Source: Xanthostigma xanthostigma | Taxonomy: Eukaryota > Arthropoda > Insecta > Raphidioptera > Raphidiidae | Assembly (NCBI GenBank): GCA_963575645.1 | Contig: OY754466.1 | Coordinates: forward strand, 1,094,001 to 1,158,000 | Direction: 5' to 3' | Length of the DNA stretch: 64,000 nucleotides | Notes under the pieces: generated by a model | Databases searched by the model: none | The model's input: only the letters and a program-made list of their open reading frames with translations | What the model was told of the DNA's origin: nothing | In this document: positions 44,926 to 55,872 of the stretch, in pieces | Position numbering within the stretch: the first letter of the stretch is position 1 | How the letters are laid out: each line of letters opens with the position of its first letter | Translations under genes and position numbers: made by a program

Positions 44926-47213
44926 CAAGCAGTTTTTACATGCTTCACTACAATTAGGTGCAAATGGGTTCTTATTGCAAAATTGCTTCATTTTACAAAG
45001 GTAAGTCTACTTACACTGTAACATTCAGGTTTGGATCATTCTGTTATAAGATAATGCAAACTGCATATTAACCATTATTTTAACGCAGACAAGCAGTTTT
45101 TACATGCTTCACTACAATTAGGTGCAAATGGGTTCTTATTGCAAAATTGCTTCATTTTACAAAGGTAAGTCTACTTACACTGTAACATTCAGGTTTGGAT
45201 CATTCCGTTATAAGATAATGCAAACTGCATATTAACCATTATTTTAACGCAGACAAGCAGTTTTTACATGCTTCACTACAATTAGGTGCAAATGGGTTCT
45301 TATTGCAAAATTGCTTCATTTTACAAAGGTAAGTCTACTTACACTGTAACATTCAGGTTTGGATCATTCTGTTATAAGATAATGCAAACTGCATATTAAC
45401 CATTATTTTAACGCAGACAAGCAGTTTTTACATGCTTCACTACAATTAGGTGCAAATGGGTTCTTATTGCAAAATTGCTTCATTTTACAAAGGTAAGTCT
45501 ACTTACACTGTAACATTCAGGTTTAGATCATTTTCTCATAAGATAATGCAAACTGCATATTAACCATTATTTTAACGCAGACAAGCAGTTTTTACATGCT
45601 TCACTACAATTAGGTGCAAATGAGTCCTTATAGGCAAAATTGCTTTATTTCATGAAGGTAAGTCTACTTACACTATAACATTCAGGTTTAGATCATTTTC
45701 TCATAAGATAATGCAAACTGCATATTAACCATTATTTTAACGCAGACAAGCAGTTTTTACATGCTTCACTACAATTAGGTGCAAATGGGTTCTTATTGCA
45801 AAATTGCTTCATTTTACAAAGGTAAGTCTACTTACACTGTAACATTCAGGTTTAGATCATTTTCTCATAAGATAATGCAAACTGCATATTAACCATTATT
45901 TTAACGCAGACAAGCAGTTTTTACATGCTTCACGACAATTAGGTGCAAATGAGTCTTTATAGGCAAAATTGCTTTATTTCACAAAGGTAAGTCTAATTAC
46001 ACTGTAACATTCAGGGTTAGATCATTTTCTCATAAGATAATGCAAACTGCATATTAACCATTATTTTAACGCAGACAAGCAGTTTTTACATGCTTCACGA
46101 CAATTAGGTGCAAATGAGTCTTTATAGGCAAAATTGCTTTATTTCACAAAGGTAAGTCTACTTACACTGTAACATTCAGGTTGGGATCATTCTGTTATAA
46201 GATAATGCAAACTGCATATTAACCATTATTTTAACGCAGACAAGCAGTTTTTACATGCTTCACGACAATTAGGTGCAAATGAGTCTTTATAGGCAAAATT
46301 GCTTTATTTCACAAAGGTAAGTCTAATTACACTATAACATTCAGGTTTAGATCATTTTCTCATAAGATAATGCAAACTGCATATTAACCATTATTTTAAC
46401 GCAGACAAGCAGTTTTTACATGCCTCACGACAATTAGGTGCAAATGAGTCCTTATAGGCAAAATTGCTTTATTTCATGAAGGTAAGTCTACTTACACTAT
46501 AACATTCAGGTTTAGATCATTTTCTCATAAGATAATGCAAACTGCATATTAACCATTATTTTAACGCAGACAAGCAGTTTTTACATGCTTCACTACAATT
46601 AGGTGCAAATGAGTCCTTATAGGCAAAATTGCTTTATTTCATGAAGGTAAGTCTACTTACACTATAACATTCAGGTTTAGATCATTTTCTCATAAGATAA
46701 TGCAAACTGCATATTAACCATTATTTTAACGCAGACAAGCAGTTTTTACATGCTTCACTACAATTAGGTGCAAATGGGTTCTTATTGCAAAATTGCTTCA
46801 TTTTACAAAGGTAAGTCTACTTACACTGTAACATTCAGGTTTGGATCATTCTGTTATAAGATAATGCAAACTGCATATTAACCATTATTTTAACGCAGAC
46901 AAGCAGTTTTTACATGCCTCACGACAATTAGGTGCAAATGAGTCCTTATAGGCAAAATTGCTTTATTTCATGAAGGTAAGTCTACTTACACTATAACATT
47001 CAGGTTTAGATCATTTTCTCATAAGATAATGCAAACTGCATATTAACCATTATTTTAACGCAGACAAGCAGTTTTTACATGCTTCACGACAATTAGGTGC
47101 AAATGAGTCTTTATAGGCAAAATTGCTTTATTTCACAAAGGTAAGTCTAATTACACTATAACATTCAGGTTTGGATCATTCTCTCATAAGAAAATGCAAA
47201 CTGCAAATTTACT
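44926..47213 (+). repeat. Satellite array, 14 units of 164-165 bp
   Basis: Units start with CAAGCAGTTTTTACATG at 44926, 45090, 45254, 45418, 45582, 45747, 45911, 46076, 46241, 46406, 46571, 46736, 46900 and 47065. There are at least two variants (AAATGGGTTCTTATTG and AAATGAGTCYTTATAGG), and the variants alternate non-randomly. Every unit carries AAGGTAAGTCTACTTACAC or a close variant, whose GTAAGT...ACTTAC core is a 5' splice-site consensus on both strands. Units are highly similar, so the array is young or homogenised. Confidence 0.95.
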
Positions 47214-47272
47214 ATCATTTTCTTGGAACGAACCTTATTTTGTTCAAACATTGAACCCAAGAATCTACTTAC

Positions 47273-47514
47273 TTGACTGGTAAAGCGTGCGTTATGATTT
47301 GCGAATAGATCGGCCGGCGCATGCCCGAGGACCCGAAACACCCACAGCGTGACGTTTTTGTCGTGCGCAAGTCGTCTTTTGGTCGCCGGTACCGAACGGT
47401 GGAAGTCCACCTTTACCCACAGCGTGGCTGCCTTGATCCTCAACTCCTGACCGGAGACTTCGCCGGCATCCGAATGCGCGAACTCCACCAGCCGTTGTTC
47501 GTTCAGGAAGCTCC
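47273..47514 (-). CDS. Actbeta: Activin-beta, penultimate exon (prodomain)
   Basis: The exon is 242 bases: two bases finishing a split codon, then 80 codons. A 3' splice site (TTTTATGATTCCAG, minus strand) ends at 47515 and a 5' site (CAA|GTAAGT) begins at 47272. The translation, LVEFAHSDAGEVSGQELRIK onward with LWVKVDF and KNVTLWVFRV, resembles the vertebrate inhibin/activin beta prodomain around ITFAES...AEVWLFLKV. Donor phase 0 joins directly to GAG TTC GAT of the next exon, giving one continuous frame. KNVT is a potential N-glycosylation site. Earlier exons, including the signal peptide, were not identified in the 16.5 kb to the right. Confidence 0.88.
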
Positions 47515-48984
47515 CTGGAATCATAAAATCAGACTAAATATCACGCAGGACTGCATCACAAGAATGAACAAAAAATCGCACCCCACCACCCTTGTAAGGA
47601 AACACCGTTGGAATAAAATTCCCAATATTTTATATGAGTTTCGTCTGTGGGAAGCCCTGAATCTACGATTTTTTTGAACCGGAGCAGAAACTTGATAAGG
47701 GTGGCGCCCCCTCTCTCCAGCCTTTGAGATAAATTACTTAAAAAAACTCTCATATAATGGTTGGCACTTTTTGTGAAGGGAAAACCGTCAGAGGACAGAT
47801 TGGGTGTGGTTTTCAACCATACAATTTGCTGTACCAGATTATTAAAAAAAAAAAAAACAACTGATGACCAACAGTGATTTAAAATGGAATTGCTATAGCG
47901 CGACTAGTTTTGATTTACTTTATAGCACCAGTGCGTAATGAGCCACTTTACATGCCTGTATACACGCACTTGAAGCAGCTTTTTAATAGGAGGCAATGAG
48001 AAAAAGATATTTTTCAATCACATTTTGCTGAGAATTGTCAATTTTTGTATTGGTGTTGAATTGCTACAATTTTCTTCAACAAAACCTGAATACCAAAATG
48101 CTTAGATTTTTTTTCATACAAGGTCATGTAATGCAAAAATTGTAAACATTTCCCTGGAAAAACTTACAACGTAAAAAAAAACTGAATTTTTCACTCCTAG
48201 CCAAAACTTTTTTCTTGGTCCCTCTACTTTTAAAAACAGCGTCCGAGGAGTTGTGGCTGTTTTTTAGACGAGGGGAAAGGGTTTGAGATGAATACTGCAG
48301 GAATTATTTGTAGGTATCAAATCTTAAGATAATATAGCGTGGCATATCTCGTAAATATATTATAATGTACCTGGGTGGTGGGAGGCACGGGTATGCATGT
48401 GGTGTAGGTACCGGTTCTATTTCAGAACGAATTTATTTCCATTGAATTGCACATACCGCTAAATTAGCGGTATGTGCTTTATTATCGCTTTGAGCATCAG
48501 AGCTGACTTTCGTTCATATAAGAAGTTATATCTAAGTTAATTTCACACGAAATCCATTCAAATTGAAGCTTTTTGAAAAAAGGAGATTCTGATCTATAAA
48601 ACAGAACCATTTTTAAATCAATTCGAGTTCATAAATACTATTAAAATTGTAATTGAAAGTTACAAACAGCAGTTGTCGGTTGGTCTGTACGTATGTACGT
48701 ATGTACGTATGTACGTACGTCACGACTCTACAGATCGCAATTTTGGTCGGATAGCCTTGGGTTATATTTTATTCACTTTGTTTACTATCAGACCAGAACC
48801 CTATTTAAATTCACATAAATGTGTTCAGTAGTTTAATTTTTATAAACAGTTTTATTTTATTATTTTTGACAGCTAATAGTTAAAATAAAAAACCTTAAAA
48901 AAACAAAAAAATATCTATTACTGTTATTGTAATGTAGTGTATTACGTAGAATAACTGCTCCACTTCTATACCATAATAACAACG
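47515..48984 (-). other. Activin-beta upstream intron or flank
   Basis: No further Activin exon seen. 48687-48720 is a TACGTATG simple repeat. The open frame at 47556-47816 has no recognised similarity and is probably chance. Confidence 0.45.
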
Positions 48985-49080
48985 CAAGCTGGGATATCAG
49001 AATGCCCGAGTGGTTAAACGCGTAGTCCAGTAATAGCAAGGTGCCGAGTTCGATTCCCGCTGACACCAAGTAATATTTTT
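48985..49080 (+). mobile_element. tRNA-Leu/Ser-like SINE head
   Basis: ATATCAGAATGCCCGAGTGG and TTAAACGCG (A box) and GAGTTCGATTCCCGC (B box) follow the layout of a class II tRNA, closest to tRNA-Leu. The long variable arm and the acceptor pairing are eroded. The T-rich sequence after 49075 would be the tail. Confidence 0.6.
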
Positions 49081-49500
49081 TTTTCTATTCCATTTTATTT
49101 TTATTTTTTTTTCTATTTTTTTAATTGTTTTTTTTTAAATCTATTTTCTCAATTTTTTTTCATTATAATATGTACAGTGGAAAACTTGCGGGATGTGCAC
49201 TTTTGGTTTTGCCAACTATTTTGACATTTAGACTAACCACAAAACAATAAAAAAAAAACACGACTCGACGATAGATTCTGTCACAAAAATATTAATATTA
49301 ATCATTTCAAACTCACTGATATTAAAATTTTTCGTTAAATAATGTTGATCAAAAATGTTTGTTGTTACAATTCATTTTGGATTCGCTTGAAACCATTTTT
49401 CAAAAACAGTGAGCACTGACTACCTGAAATTTAAAATAGTGTAGAAACTTTTTGAGAGAAAAAAATGAATCTAATTCAAAAAGGGTCATTAAAAAGCGTA
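49081..49500. other. AT-rich non-coding DNA
   Basis: Nothing recognised beyond T-runs. Confidence 0.4.
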
Positions 49501-49647
49501 AAATAATAAAGTTTTGATGTCGATGCTCATTTAATTACTATCACGTTTTATGTACTTCTATTAAATTAATTTAAAAATTGATTTAATAGAAGCACATAAA
49601 ACGTGATAGTAATTAAATGGGCGCTGAACTCAAAACTTTATTATTTG
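49501..49647. repeat. Foldback element (about 67-bp arms)
   Basis: AAATAATAAAGTTTTGA at 49501 is mirrored by TCAAAACTTTATTATTT ending at 49647. The inner arms CATTTAATTACTATCACGTT and complement are exact. The centre is about 10 bp. Confidence 0.85.
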
Positions 49648-50091
49648 ACATAATTTGTATACTGATTTTTCACTCGGCACTTGATAAAACACGACTAATA
49701 ACAAATAATAATAATTCTGCAAAATATTTTGTAGAATTTTCATAAAAATCCAGCCTAAGATGAGAGAAGGAATATACCATTGATTCTGTACATAAATATA
49801 GAGCATCCACATAAACATACCTTGTAAATAGTTGTGTGTACTTTGAGTTCGTTTTGTTAACATCTTATTTGTGTCATATTCTCTCAGCTTAAGCTCGATT
49901 TTTATGATTAACAATTCGGGGAAGTTGATCCAAAAAAGTTAATTAGAACTTATTTAATTTAACAGCATCGGTACGCGATTTAGCAAGGCAATCCATGTGC
50001 GATTTATCAATGTGCATTTTTTAAATATTTATTTAAAAAATTCAGTCTTAATTCTATTGTAAAATAAGTAGATATTAAATAATTTTTATAT
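49648..50091. other. AT-rich non-coding DNA
   Basis: The 94-codon minus frame here has no recognised similarity. Nothing else seen. Confidence 0.4.
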
Positions 50092-50213
50092 TTTTAGATT
50101 ACATATTTCTGAAGAAGATCTAAATCCAGACCGAAACGTCAATGTATAAATTTTTATATTTTTTGCTAATATATTTGTCTGAAAAATTGGTCGATAATTT
50201 TATTTATTCAACA
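50092..50213 (+). mobile_element. Foldback with hammerhead-like core, partial copy
   Basis: CUGAAGA (50109-50115), a GAUCU...AGACC stem with loop AAAUCC, and GAAAC are followed by the right arm ending CGATAATTTTATTTATT. The outermost base pair of the loop-side stem is U-A here and C-G in the other copies, a compensatory change that supports the stem. Confidence 0.6.
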
Positions 50214-50304
50214 CGCGTGAGTAATATATAATTTCGGGGCCCTGCTAAATTCTGGAGAAATAATAAATTACTTCATGTTAACGCGTAGAGTGCTAATAAT
50301 TAAT

Positions 50305-50432
50305 GAGCCGAAACTGTACGATAATGTATTACTGCATAGTTTCTGGACCAATAGGAACGCGGTAGCGAGCCGAAACTGTACGGTAATGAATTATTACTGC
50401 ATAGTTTCTGGACCAATAGGAACGCGGCAGCG
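50305..50432 (+). repeat. Tandem duplication, two units of about 62-65 bp
   Basis: GAGCCGAAACTGTACG...CCAATAGGAACGCGGTAGC at 50305 is repeated from 50367 with a three-base insertion and few changes. Confidence 0.85.
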
Positions 50433-51293
50433 ATTTGTATATATGAAAACAGCATCGCAATTCAGCGAAAGTCAGGGCCATCTTGTGTGCATCGAGGGCG
50501 GTGCAGGGTACGTCAATCAATGAAATGATTTATTATTTTTCCCTCTTTTATCAGGACCCCGATTACATATTACTCGTGCTAGTTGAATAAAGCATTATGT
50601 GCGACCATTGATCGAAGGAGAAAATATTTCACTCGCGTTTTACGCTCATGGAATCTTCTCCTTCTCTAACTAGTCGCACAATATACTATTATTGAAAAAT
50701 ATAATCCTGGTTGTCATCAAATAACAGATGAGGGTGTATATTTCTAATACCGGATCTCGCACTAAGAGCGGCAAAACAAGCCTCGTGTGCAGCGGCCTTT
50801 AAAGAACGGATGACGAAACGGCATCGGGAATGATTAGGTACTGCATCTCTGAGTTTTATGGCCGCGGATCGACTAGTAGACGAGTCACGTTTTATGATTG
50901 TTTTATTTCTTTATGAGACAATTGCAAGCGCCGTGATGTGTGTTTAGGTTATACTGTGCGATCGGCGAAAGAAGACCGGTGGGGAAAAGGCAAGAAGTCG
51001 CTGATGTGTTCCCAAATTATCGGAATTCATAAGCGGCGCATAGCACGGCATGCAAACAATGTATAGCTTTAAATTTTAAGGTTTTATTTTGAGCCTCTAA
51101 CTCGCACATTTTAATTACATTCGCTATGACCTCCCTAGCGCCACTTCTAACTGTTTTTCCTTTTTTACTTTCCATTTTGATGATATTCAGACAACACCCC
51201 TCAACTTAGTCGTTGGACGCACACCTATGTACTGTCTGGTGTATGATTTTTTTGTACTGTTAGCAAGTGTCGCTGTATAGTCGTACGGCTATG
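50433..51293. other. Non-coding DNA
   Basis: No gene recognised. 50440-50520 is GC-richer without clear coding features. Confidence 0.4.
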
Positions 51294-51640
51294 GCAATAG
51301 TCAGGGCCCTCGCGCCCCAGAGTGCGACGTGTGCGATGCACGCGGGCGGCACATTTAAGGGGCGGCAAATGGCCTAGTTGTGTTATGTTTTTTGTACTGT
51401 ATAGAAAAAATATATAACTGATATTATATCAATTTTATTTGCATACTCAAGCCTGCGTGAAAACTCTTACGAGTAGTTATTTATTTTTTAATGAAATTCG
51501 AATTCGAAATATTTCGCGCGCAGTTTTCGACTCGATAGTTAATTCACATTAGCGCGTAGACAGGGCGCCCCTATCGGGAGACTCCCGCGTATGTTTATAT
51601 CTTGAATTTTTCTGTCGATTCCTGCAAGAGTGCGAGTGAA

Positions 51641-52349
51641 CAGGGCCGTAACGTGGATTTTGTGGGCCCTGGGCAAGACCTTCAAATTGGGCCCCCCTCA
51701 ATAAAAAACAAATTGAGAAAAACTTACCATGGTTATAGTTCCTGTTCTTTCACATTTTTAAAGTTTAGTAGGTATAGGTATCACTTAATAAATAAACACA
51801 AAATAAGGAATCTTTAAATTGGTCCTGTCCATATTTTTTGTAAATTTTTTTAAATTTTATATTTATGAAGAAAAACGAATTAAAAATTTATTTAAATTGC
51901 ATTCTTCTTGATTTTTTCTCCGCAAACTCATCAATTATATTATTAAAATCTATTTCTTGCACTATGTTAGATTCAATTGATATAATAGACAGGTTCGACA
52001 AACGCAGTTGTGAGAGCGACGATCTTAAATAGTTTTTAATTAACTTCAGTTTACTAAAACTTCTCTCGCAAGAAGCGGTGGTGACTGGTAGGGTTAGAAA
52101 TATTTTTAAAGCAACAACGATGTTTTGGTACGATTCTTTTTAAATAAAAATTCTAATAGCATATTCTGGCCTTTTTGGGCCCCGTCTATCTGAGCCACCA
52201 CTGGTGTTACTTATATATGTGATTTGTAATATTCATTAAAATACGAATGAAAATAATTGAGATAATTTTTTATCGGGGTCTTCTTGGGCCCACCTGAACC
52301 CTGGGCCCTGGGCAAGTGCCCCTATTGCCCCTGCCTAGTTACGGCCCTG
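51641..52349 (-). mobile_element. hAT element B, nested in element A
   Basis: CAGGGCCGTAACG at 51641 and TAGTTACGGCCCTG ending at 52349 are the ends. The octamer CGAGTGAA is duplicated at 51633-51640 and 52350-52357. The element retains a transposase 3' remnant on the minus strand (51888-52170). At 709 bp it is a deletion derivative of an autonomous hAT. Confidence 0.9.
51888..52170 (-). pseudogene. hAT transposase C-terminal (dimerisation) remnant
   Basis: The minus frame reads ALKIFLTLPVTTASCERSFS, continues with KLKLIKNYLRSSLSQLRLSN and ends ...RRMQFK with TAA at 51890-51888. TLPVTTASCERSFSxLKLIKxxLRS is the signature of the hAT family C-terminal dimerisation domain, closest in style to ZMYM1-like hAT transposases. 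An in-frame stop cuts it off near 52140; the adjacent frame upstream reads QNMLLEFLFKK, so one frameshift in an A-run separates the pieces. The DDE catalytic core is deleted. Confidence 0.9.
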
Positions 52350-52992
52350 CGAGTGAAGTAAAGTATTTTTCAATCAACAAATACTTTTTTACATTTTTTT
52401 TTGACATATCGTCTAGTGAGTTTATCCCCAATAAGGGGCATCAATTATGAATCCGCACGCGCTCGGCGTGAGGCCTTACGAGGGCCCTGGCAATAGTACA
52501 ATTATCGCGATACCACAATTGTGATACAATTGGTCGACTGGACTCTCTTATTGCATAGAAGCGGTTCCAGGATCATTACCTTTTACTAATATAACATACA
52601 TGTGCGCTCTTCTGCAATAAGGTCATAGGACTACATTCCATTGACCGGTCTTCTTTTAAAAATCCAACAGTATATATATTATAACCGAAACACATATCGC
52701 GGTATATATATACAGTTCTGTTTTATATCGTCGTCATGACTGCCCAATGATCGCTGCAGCTCTACGGCCGCCGCTTCTCCAGACTGCAGTTGCGATTTAT
52801 AACAAATGATTACTTTAATGTGGAAAATTTACAATAAAAATTATTCCAGCGTGAATATTGACACACTTTTTAACAGCGGAATGCATTTCAGTAATAAAGT
52901 CTGTTAAACAAGTTCCATAAAACTGTACAATAAACGTCAGTATATTCTCAAGGCTAAATCGCCTACGTCGAAATTTTTTAACTTGACCCTAC

Positions 52993-53576
52993 ATCATATA
53001 TATTAATACGCTAAGGTTAAAGATGTTTGCCTCCCTTTTTAGAAAAAACCTCACAATTTCTCCACATAAATCATATATCATTTTACAGATAATTGCTTGC
53101 TCTACTGACATCGACAACTAAAAAACTTATTATTGCTTTTGTTTTTGTAAATTAATTAAAATTCAGCAACGCTGAACAACGTCTGCCATCTGTTGAAACA
53201 ACGTCAACACTTCGATCTGTGATCTGACCTTCATATTGTAATACAACAGACGCCATACTGCATACTGCCATCTGACGGCTTTAATTTTGAAACAACGAGC
53301 AACGCTGAACAACGTCACAGCAATGCTGCATGATGCCATCTGACGGCTTAGCTCAACGCTTTTGCTACTTGCGCCTTTATATGACAATTTTAGTAAAATA
53401 TTTCTTCGATCTGTTATCTGAGCTTCATATTGTAATACAACAAAAAGAAGAACGTTATAAGCAGTGTGCAAAATTAGAAGCGAATTGAATACCTGCAATC
53501 ATATTTAAAAAATAATTTTGTAAAGTGATAATTATTATACTTATTTAGTGCGAATAAGTTGCACAGGTCACACTAG
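52993..53576 (-). repeat. Interspersed repeat D, copy 2
   Basis: Inverted copy of 60673-61262 with the same ends and several CCATCTGACGGC sub-repeats. The 111-codon minus frame is repeat sequence. Confidence 0.8.
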
Positions 53577-54532
53577 TTTTTTATATTTATTCAAAAGATT
53601 ATAATTAAAGACACCTACAGAAAAAGAATCAGTTTTTTTTACCACATCGTTTAAGAGATATAATTAATTAAAGTTATGCAAAAATACACGAGCCGTTATG
53701 AGTGTCCTTGTTCAATAACTCCGAAAATTGAGGGTTTGTAAAAACTTGACCCCACAAAAAACTTTTTAATGGATGGAACGATGTCTGAAATACACACTGC
53801 AAAAATTTCAGAATAATTTACCATGTACTTCTGATTTTATTAATTTTTTAATACTGACATGTAGCCTCTATCTCTGTTGTTGTAGTGACAGTGACTAGTG
53901 ACAGCTGAGTAATAATCAATTAATATTTTATTAATTACATTACTATAATTATTTAATTATACTTAATTCGCATTAAATTAAATCAAATACATTTTTATGT
54001 GAATTTCTATTAATTATTATAGCATGATTTGGGTAATTATTTGAGGAAAAAAAGTCATTGATTTGATTTGGGATTGCGGCTCCCAAACTAACTTATTGTG
54101 AAGTTTTTGAGCGGCCTAGTTTATACGATCATGACGTAATTATATTCAGAATGATCTGTTGATTGTCCTTTTTTAACAGCGTGTAGAAATCAAATATCAA
54201 AAATAAGAGAAAAGCCGTTCAAAGTTTAATTAAATGTTATTTAATTAATTCCAAAGCCCGGTTAACACACGCGAAGAAATGACAGCACGAATCGGAAATA
54301 CGTTCCAAATAATTCGCATACAACAAGCATGGCTACGACGCACGCATCTTTACAAAACGGGGAACAAAACTTCGAACAATTTCTGTGAATACTTGATAAT
54401 GACATAACACATTTCCGTAGTGACATAACATAACGACAGGACCGACCTCAAAATTTAATTAAACTTAGAAAGCCCGTTTCTCTTTCATTTTTGAGTTTTG
54501 ATAAAAAAGTTACTTGAAATATTTGTTCGTCT
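53577..54532. other. Non-coding DNA
   Basis: No gene or element recognised. Confidence 0.45.
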
Positions 54533-54679
54533 ATATGTTACGGTTAAAACAAGAAAGTAGTTAATTCGCGAATTAATCGGCTAATTACCCGAATTAACAA
54601 ATCCTTGACGTTGGTTAATTCGGGTATTAGCCGGTTAATTCGCGAATAAACTACTTTCTTGTATTAACCGTAACATATA
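54533..54679. repeat. Foldback element (about 65-bp arms)
   Basis: ATATGTTACGGTTAAAACAA at 54533 is mirrored by TTGTATTAACCGTAACATAT ending at 54679. The inner arms pair GTTAATTCGCGAATTAATCG with its near complement. Confidence 0.85.
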
Positions 54680-54786
54680 CACTGTTTAAAAAAAGAATCA
54701 ACTTAAATATTATTCTGTATAGCAACGGATTACAAGAATCAAATACTGCATTTTAAGATGGATTAATTGTTAAAATAAAATGGGAA

Positions 54787-54933
54787 AAATAAATAAAATT
54801 GTCGACCAATTTTTCTCAGAGCAATATATTGATTTGTTATTTTTTTATATTTTGTCAATATATTGGTCTGAGAAAAATTGGTCGACAATTTTATTTATTT
54901 GAAGAGTTCTATTCAGACGTTAATCAAAGATTT
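54787..54933 (+). mobile_element. Foldback of the AATAAATAAAATTGTCGAC family, coreless copy
   Basis: The arms AAATAAATAAAATTGTCGAC... and complement meet at a short AT centre, with the CTGAAGA...GAAAC core missing. The tail GAAGAGTTCTATTCAGACGT is present as in the complete copy at 32450-32645. Confidence 0.8.
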
Positions 54934-54935
54934 AA

Positions 54936-55090
54936 AATGGGAAAAAACTGTCAAATCGGAAGTCCTGTGTTGTTGATTGTAAAAATACACCAACTAAAAA
55001 CCTAGAATTACAATTCCACCGTTTTCCTGCATTTTTTCTTATGAATTAGAGAGGAAAAAAATGGATTGCAGCAATAGATCGTCAAGGATG
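54936..55090 (+). pseudogene. THAP-domain remnant
   Basis: One frame reads RKSCVVDCKNTPTK, then QFHRFPAFFLMN, a stop, and KKWIAAIDRQG. The CxxxC pair, the FHRFP block and KWIxAI are the zinc-finger landmarks of a THAP DNA-binding domain, which occurs in P-element-type transposases and in host THAP proteins. There is an in-frame TAG at about 55047, no in-frame start and no downstream protein. It begins immediately after the foldback tail. It is a relic of a transposase or host gene. Confidence 0.65.
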
Positions 55091-55872
55091 ATTACGTCTG
55101 TAATAATTAATTACATGAAAATATCATTAACAAAAATAAGATTTAAAAAATCTTGAAACAAAAAAAATGTTTATCATTTATGTAGTTTTTTTACTGACAT
55201 TGTGCGTAAATATGTTTTTATAGTTAATAGAATAAAGCTGGTTTCCATGGGGTTGTAAGTTTTGACTGAACCAGACTTAAATAAATCAAACACGAGATGG
55301 CGCAAAGGTCGCGTATCAAAGATACTTTCCTAGCGTATATTTCTCTGACAGAATAATATTATGGCTATAGCGTAACTGTTAAAACTCGCTGACGTTCGTT
55401 TCAACGCAATGATACTTACTCGCCTACAATAACATACATCAAATCCCAGATATATAAACTACTATTATAATAATAATAACACAAGTTGCATCAACACGAA
55501 TGTTAAAACTCTATAAATGGCATAAATAGTCTATAATAACTTTTACGTGTTTCTGGAATATGCAGCCACTTAATTCCGGGGTAACTTCTGTTTTACATTA
55601 TTATAAATACAGTCTGTTCTCAAGTCGAAATATCATCACGTAAAACAGTGGTTACCAAAAGGCGGACCGCGGTCTGTATCCGGAACACAGGCAAATTTTT
55701 TACGGACCGTGATGGCAATATTCTGAAACGGACACGCAGGAAAAAATAATTGAGAATCACTGATATAAAATAAGTTCTATAGCTATTCATCATTCTTTTA
55801 GACCATTTCCCATAAAAACTATGTTTACATACATCTAATAAATAGTAGGTATAATAAATAAATTTTGGAATT
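55091..55872. other. Non-coding DNA with a short hAT-like remnant
   Basis: 55649-55765 runs from CAGTGGTTACCAAAAGGCGG to ATTGAGAATCACTG, resembling the CAGTGGTTCTCAA...ends of hAT elements. 60480-60600 looks like a related fragment. Confidence 0.45.

Larger units (their letters stand above)
44785..47238. mobile_element. Satellite-bearing element with short inverted ends
   Basis: ATAAGTTCGTTCCAAG at the left and CTTGGAACGAACCTTAT at the right are inverted copies (one-base indel). Between them is almost nothing but the 164-bp tandem array and one small foldback. This is the layout of a MITE whose interior has expanded in tandem. The flanking target duplication is not clear. Confidence 0.65.
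43332..47272 (-). other. Activin-beta intron, 3941 bp
   Basis: Bounded by GTAAGT at 47272-47267 and CAG at 43334-43332 on the minus strand, phase 0. It holds repeat E copy 2, a T/A-rich stretch (43600-44780), and the inverted-repeat-bounded satellite. No further exon was recognised inside. Confidence 0.85.
51302..52489. mobile_element. hAT element A (host of a nested hAT)
   Basis: CAGGGCCCTCG at 51302 and CGAGGGCCCTG ending at 52489 are perfect inverted ends. They are flanked by the octamer GCAATAGT at 51294-51301 and 52490-52497. The own sequence is 51302-51640 and 52350-52489; the rest is element B. The interior motif GGGCGGCACATTTAAGGGGC is typical of non-autonomous hATs. Confidence 0.9.

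Noticed and set aside
44926-47213. CRISPR array
   Set aside because: Units are contiguous 164-bp satellites with no unique spacers, in a eukaryotic intron.
47556-47816. Upstream Activin exon
   Set aside because: The frame shows no prodomain similarity and no suitable donor in the required phase was seen.
49004-49072. Functional tRNA-Leu or tRNA-Ser gene
   Set aside because: The variable arm and acceptor stem are eroded; T-rich body follows as in a SINE.
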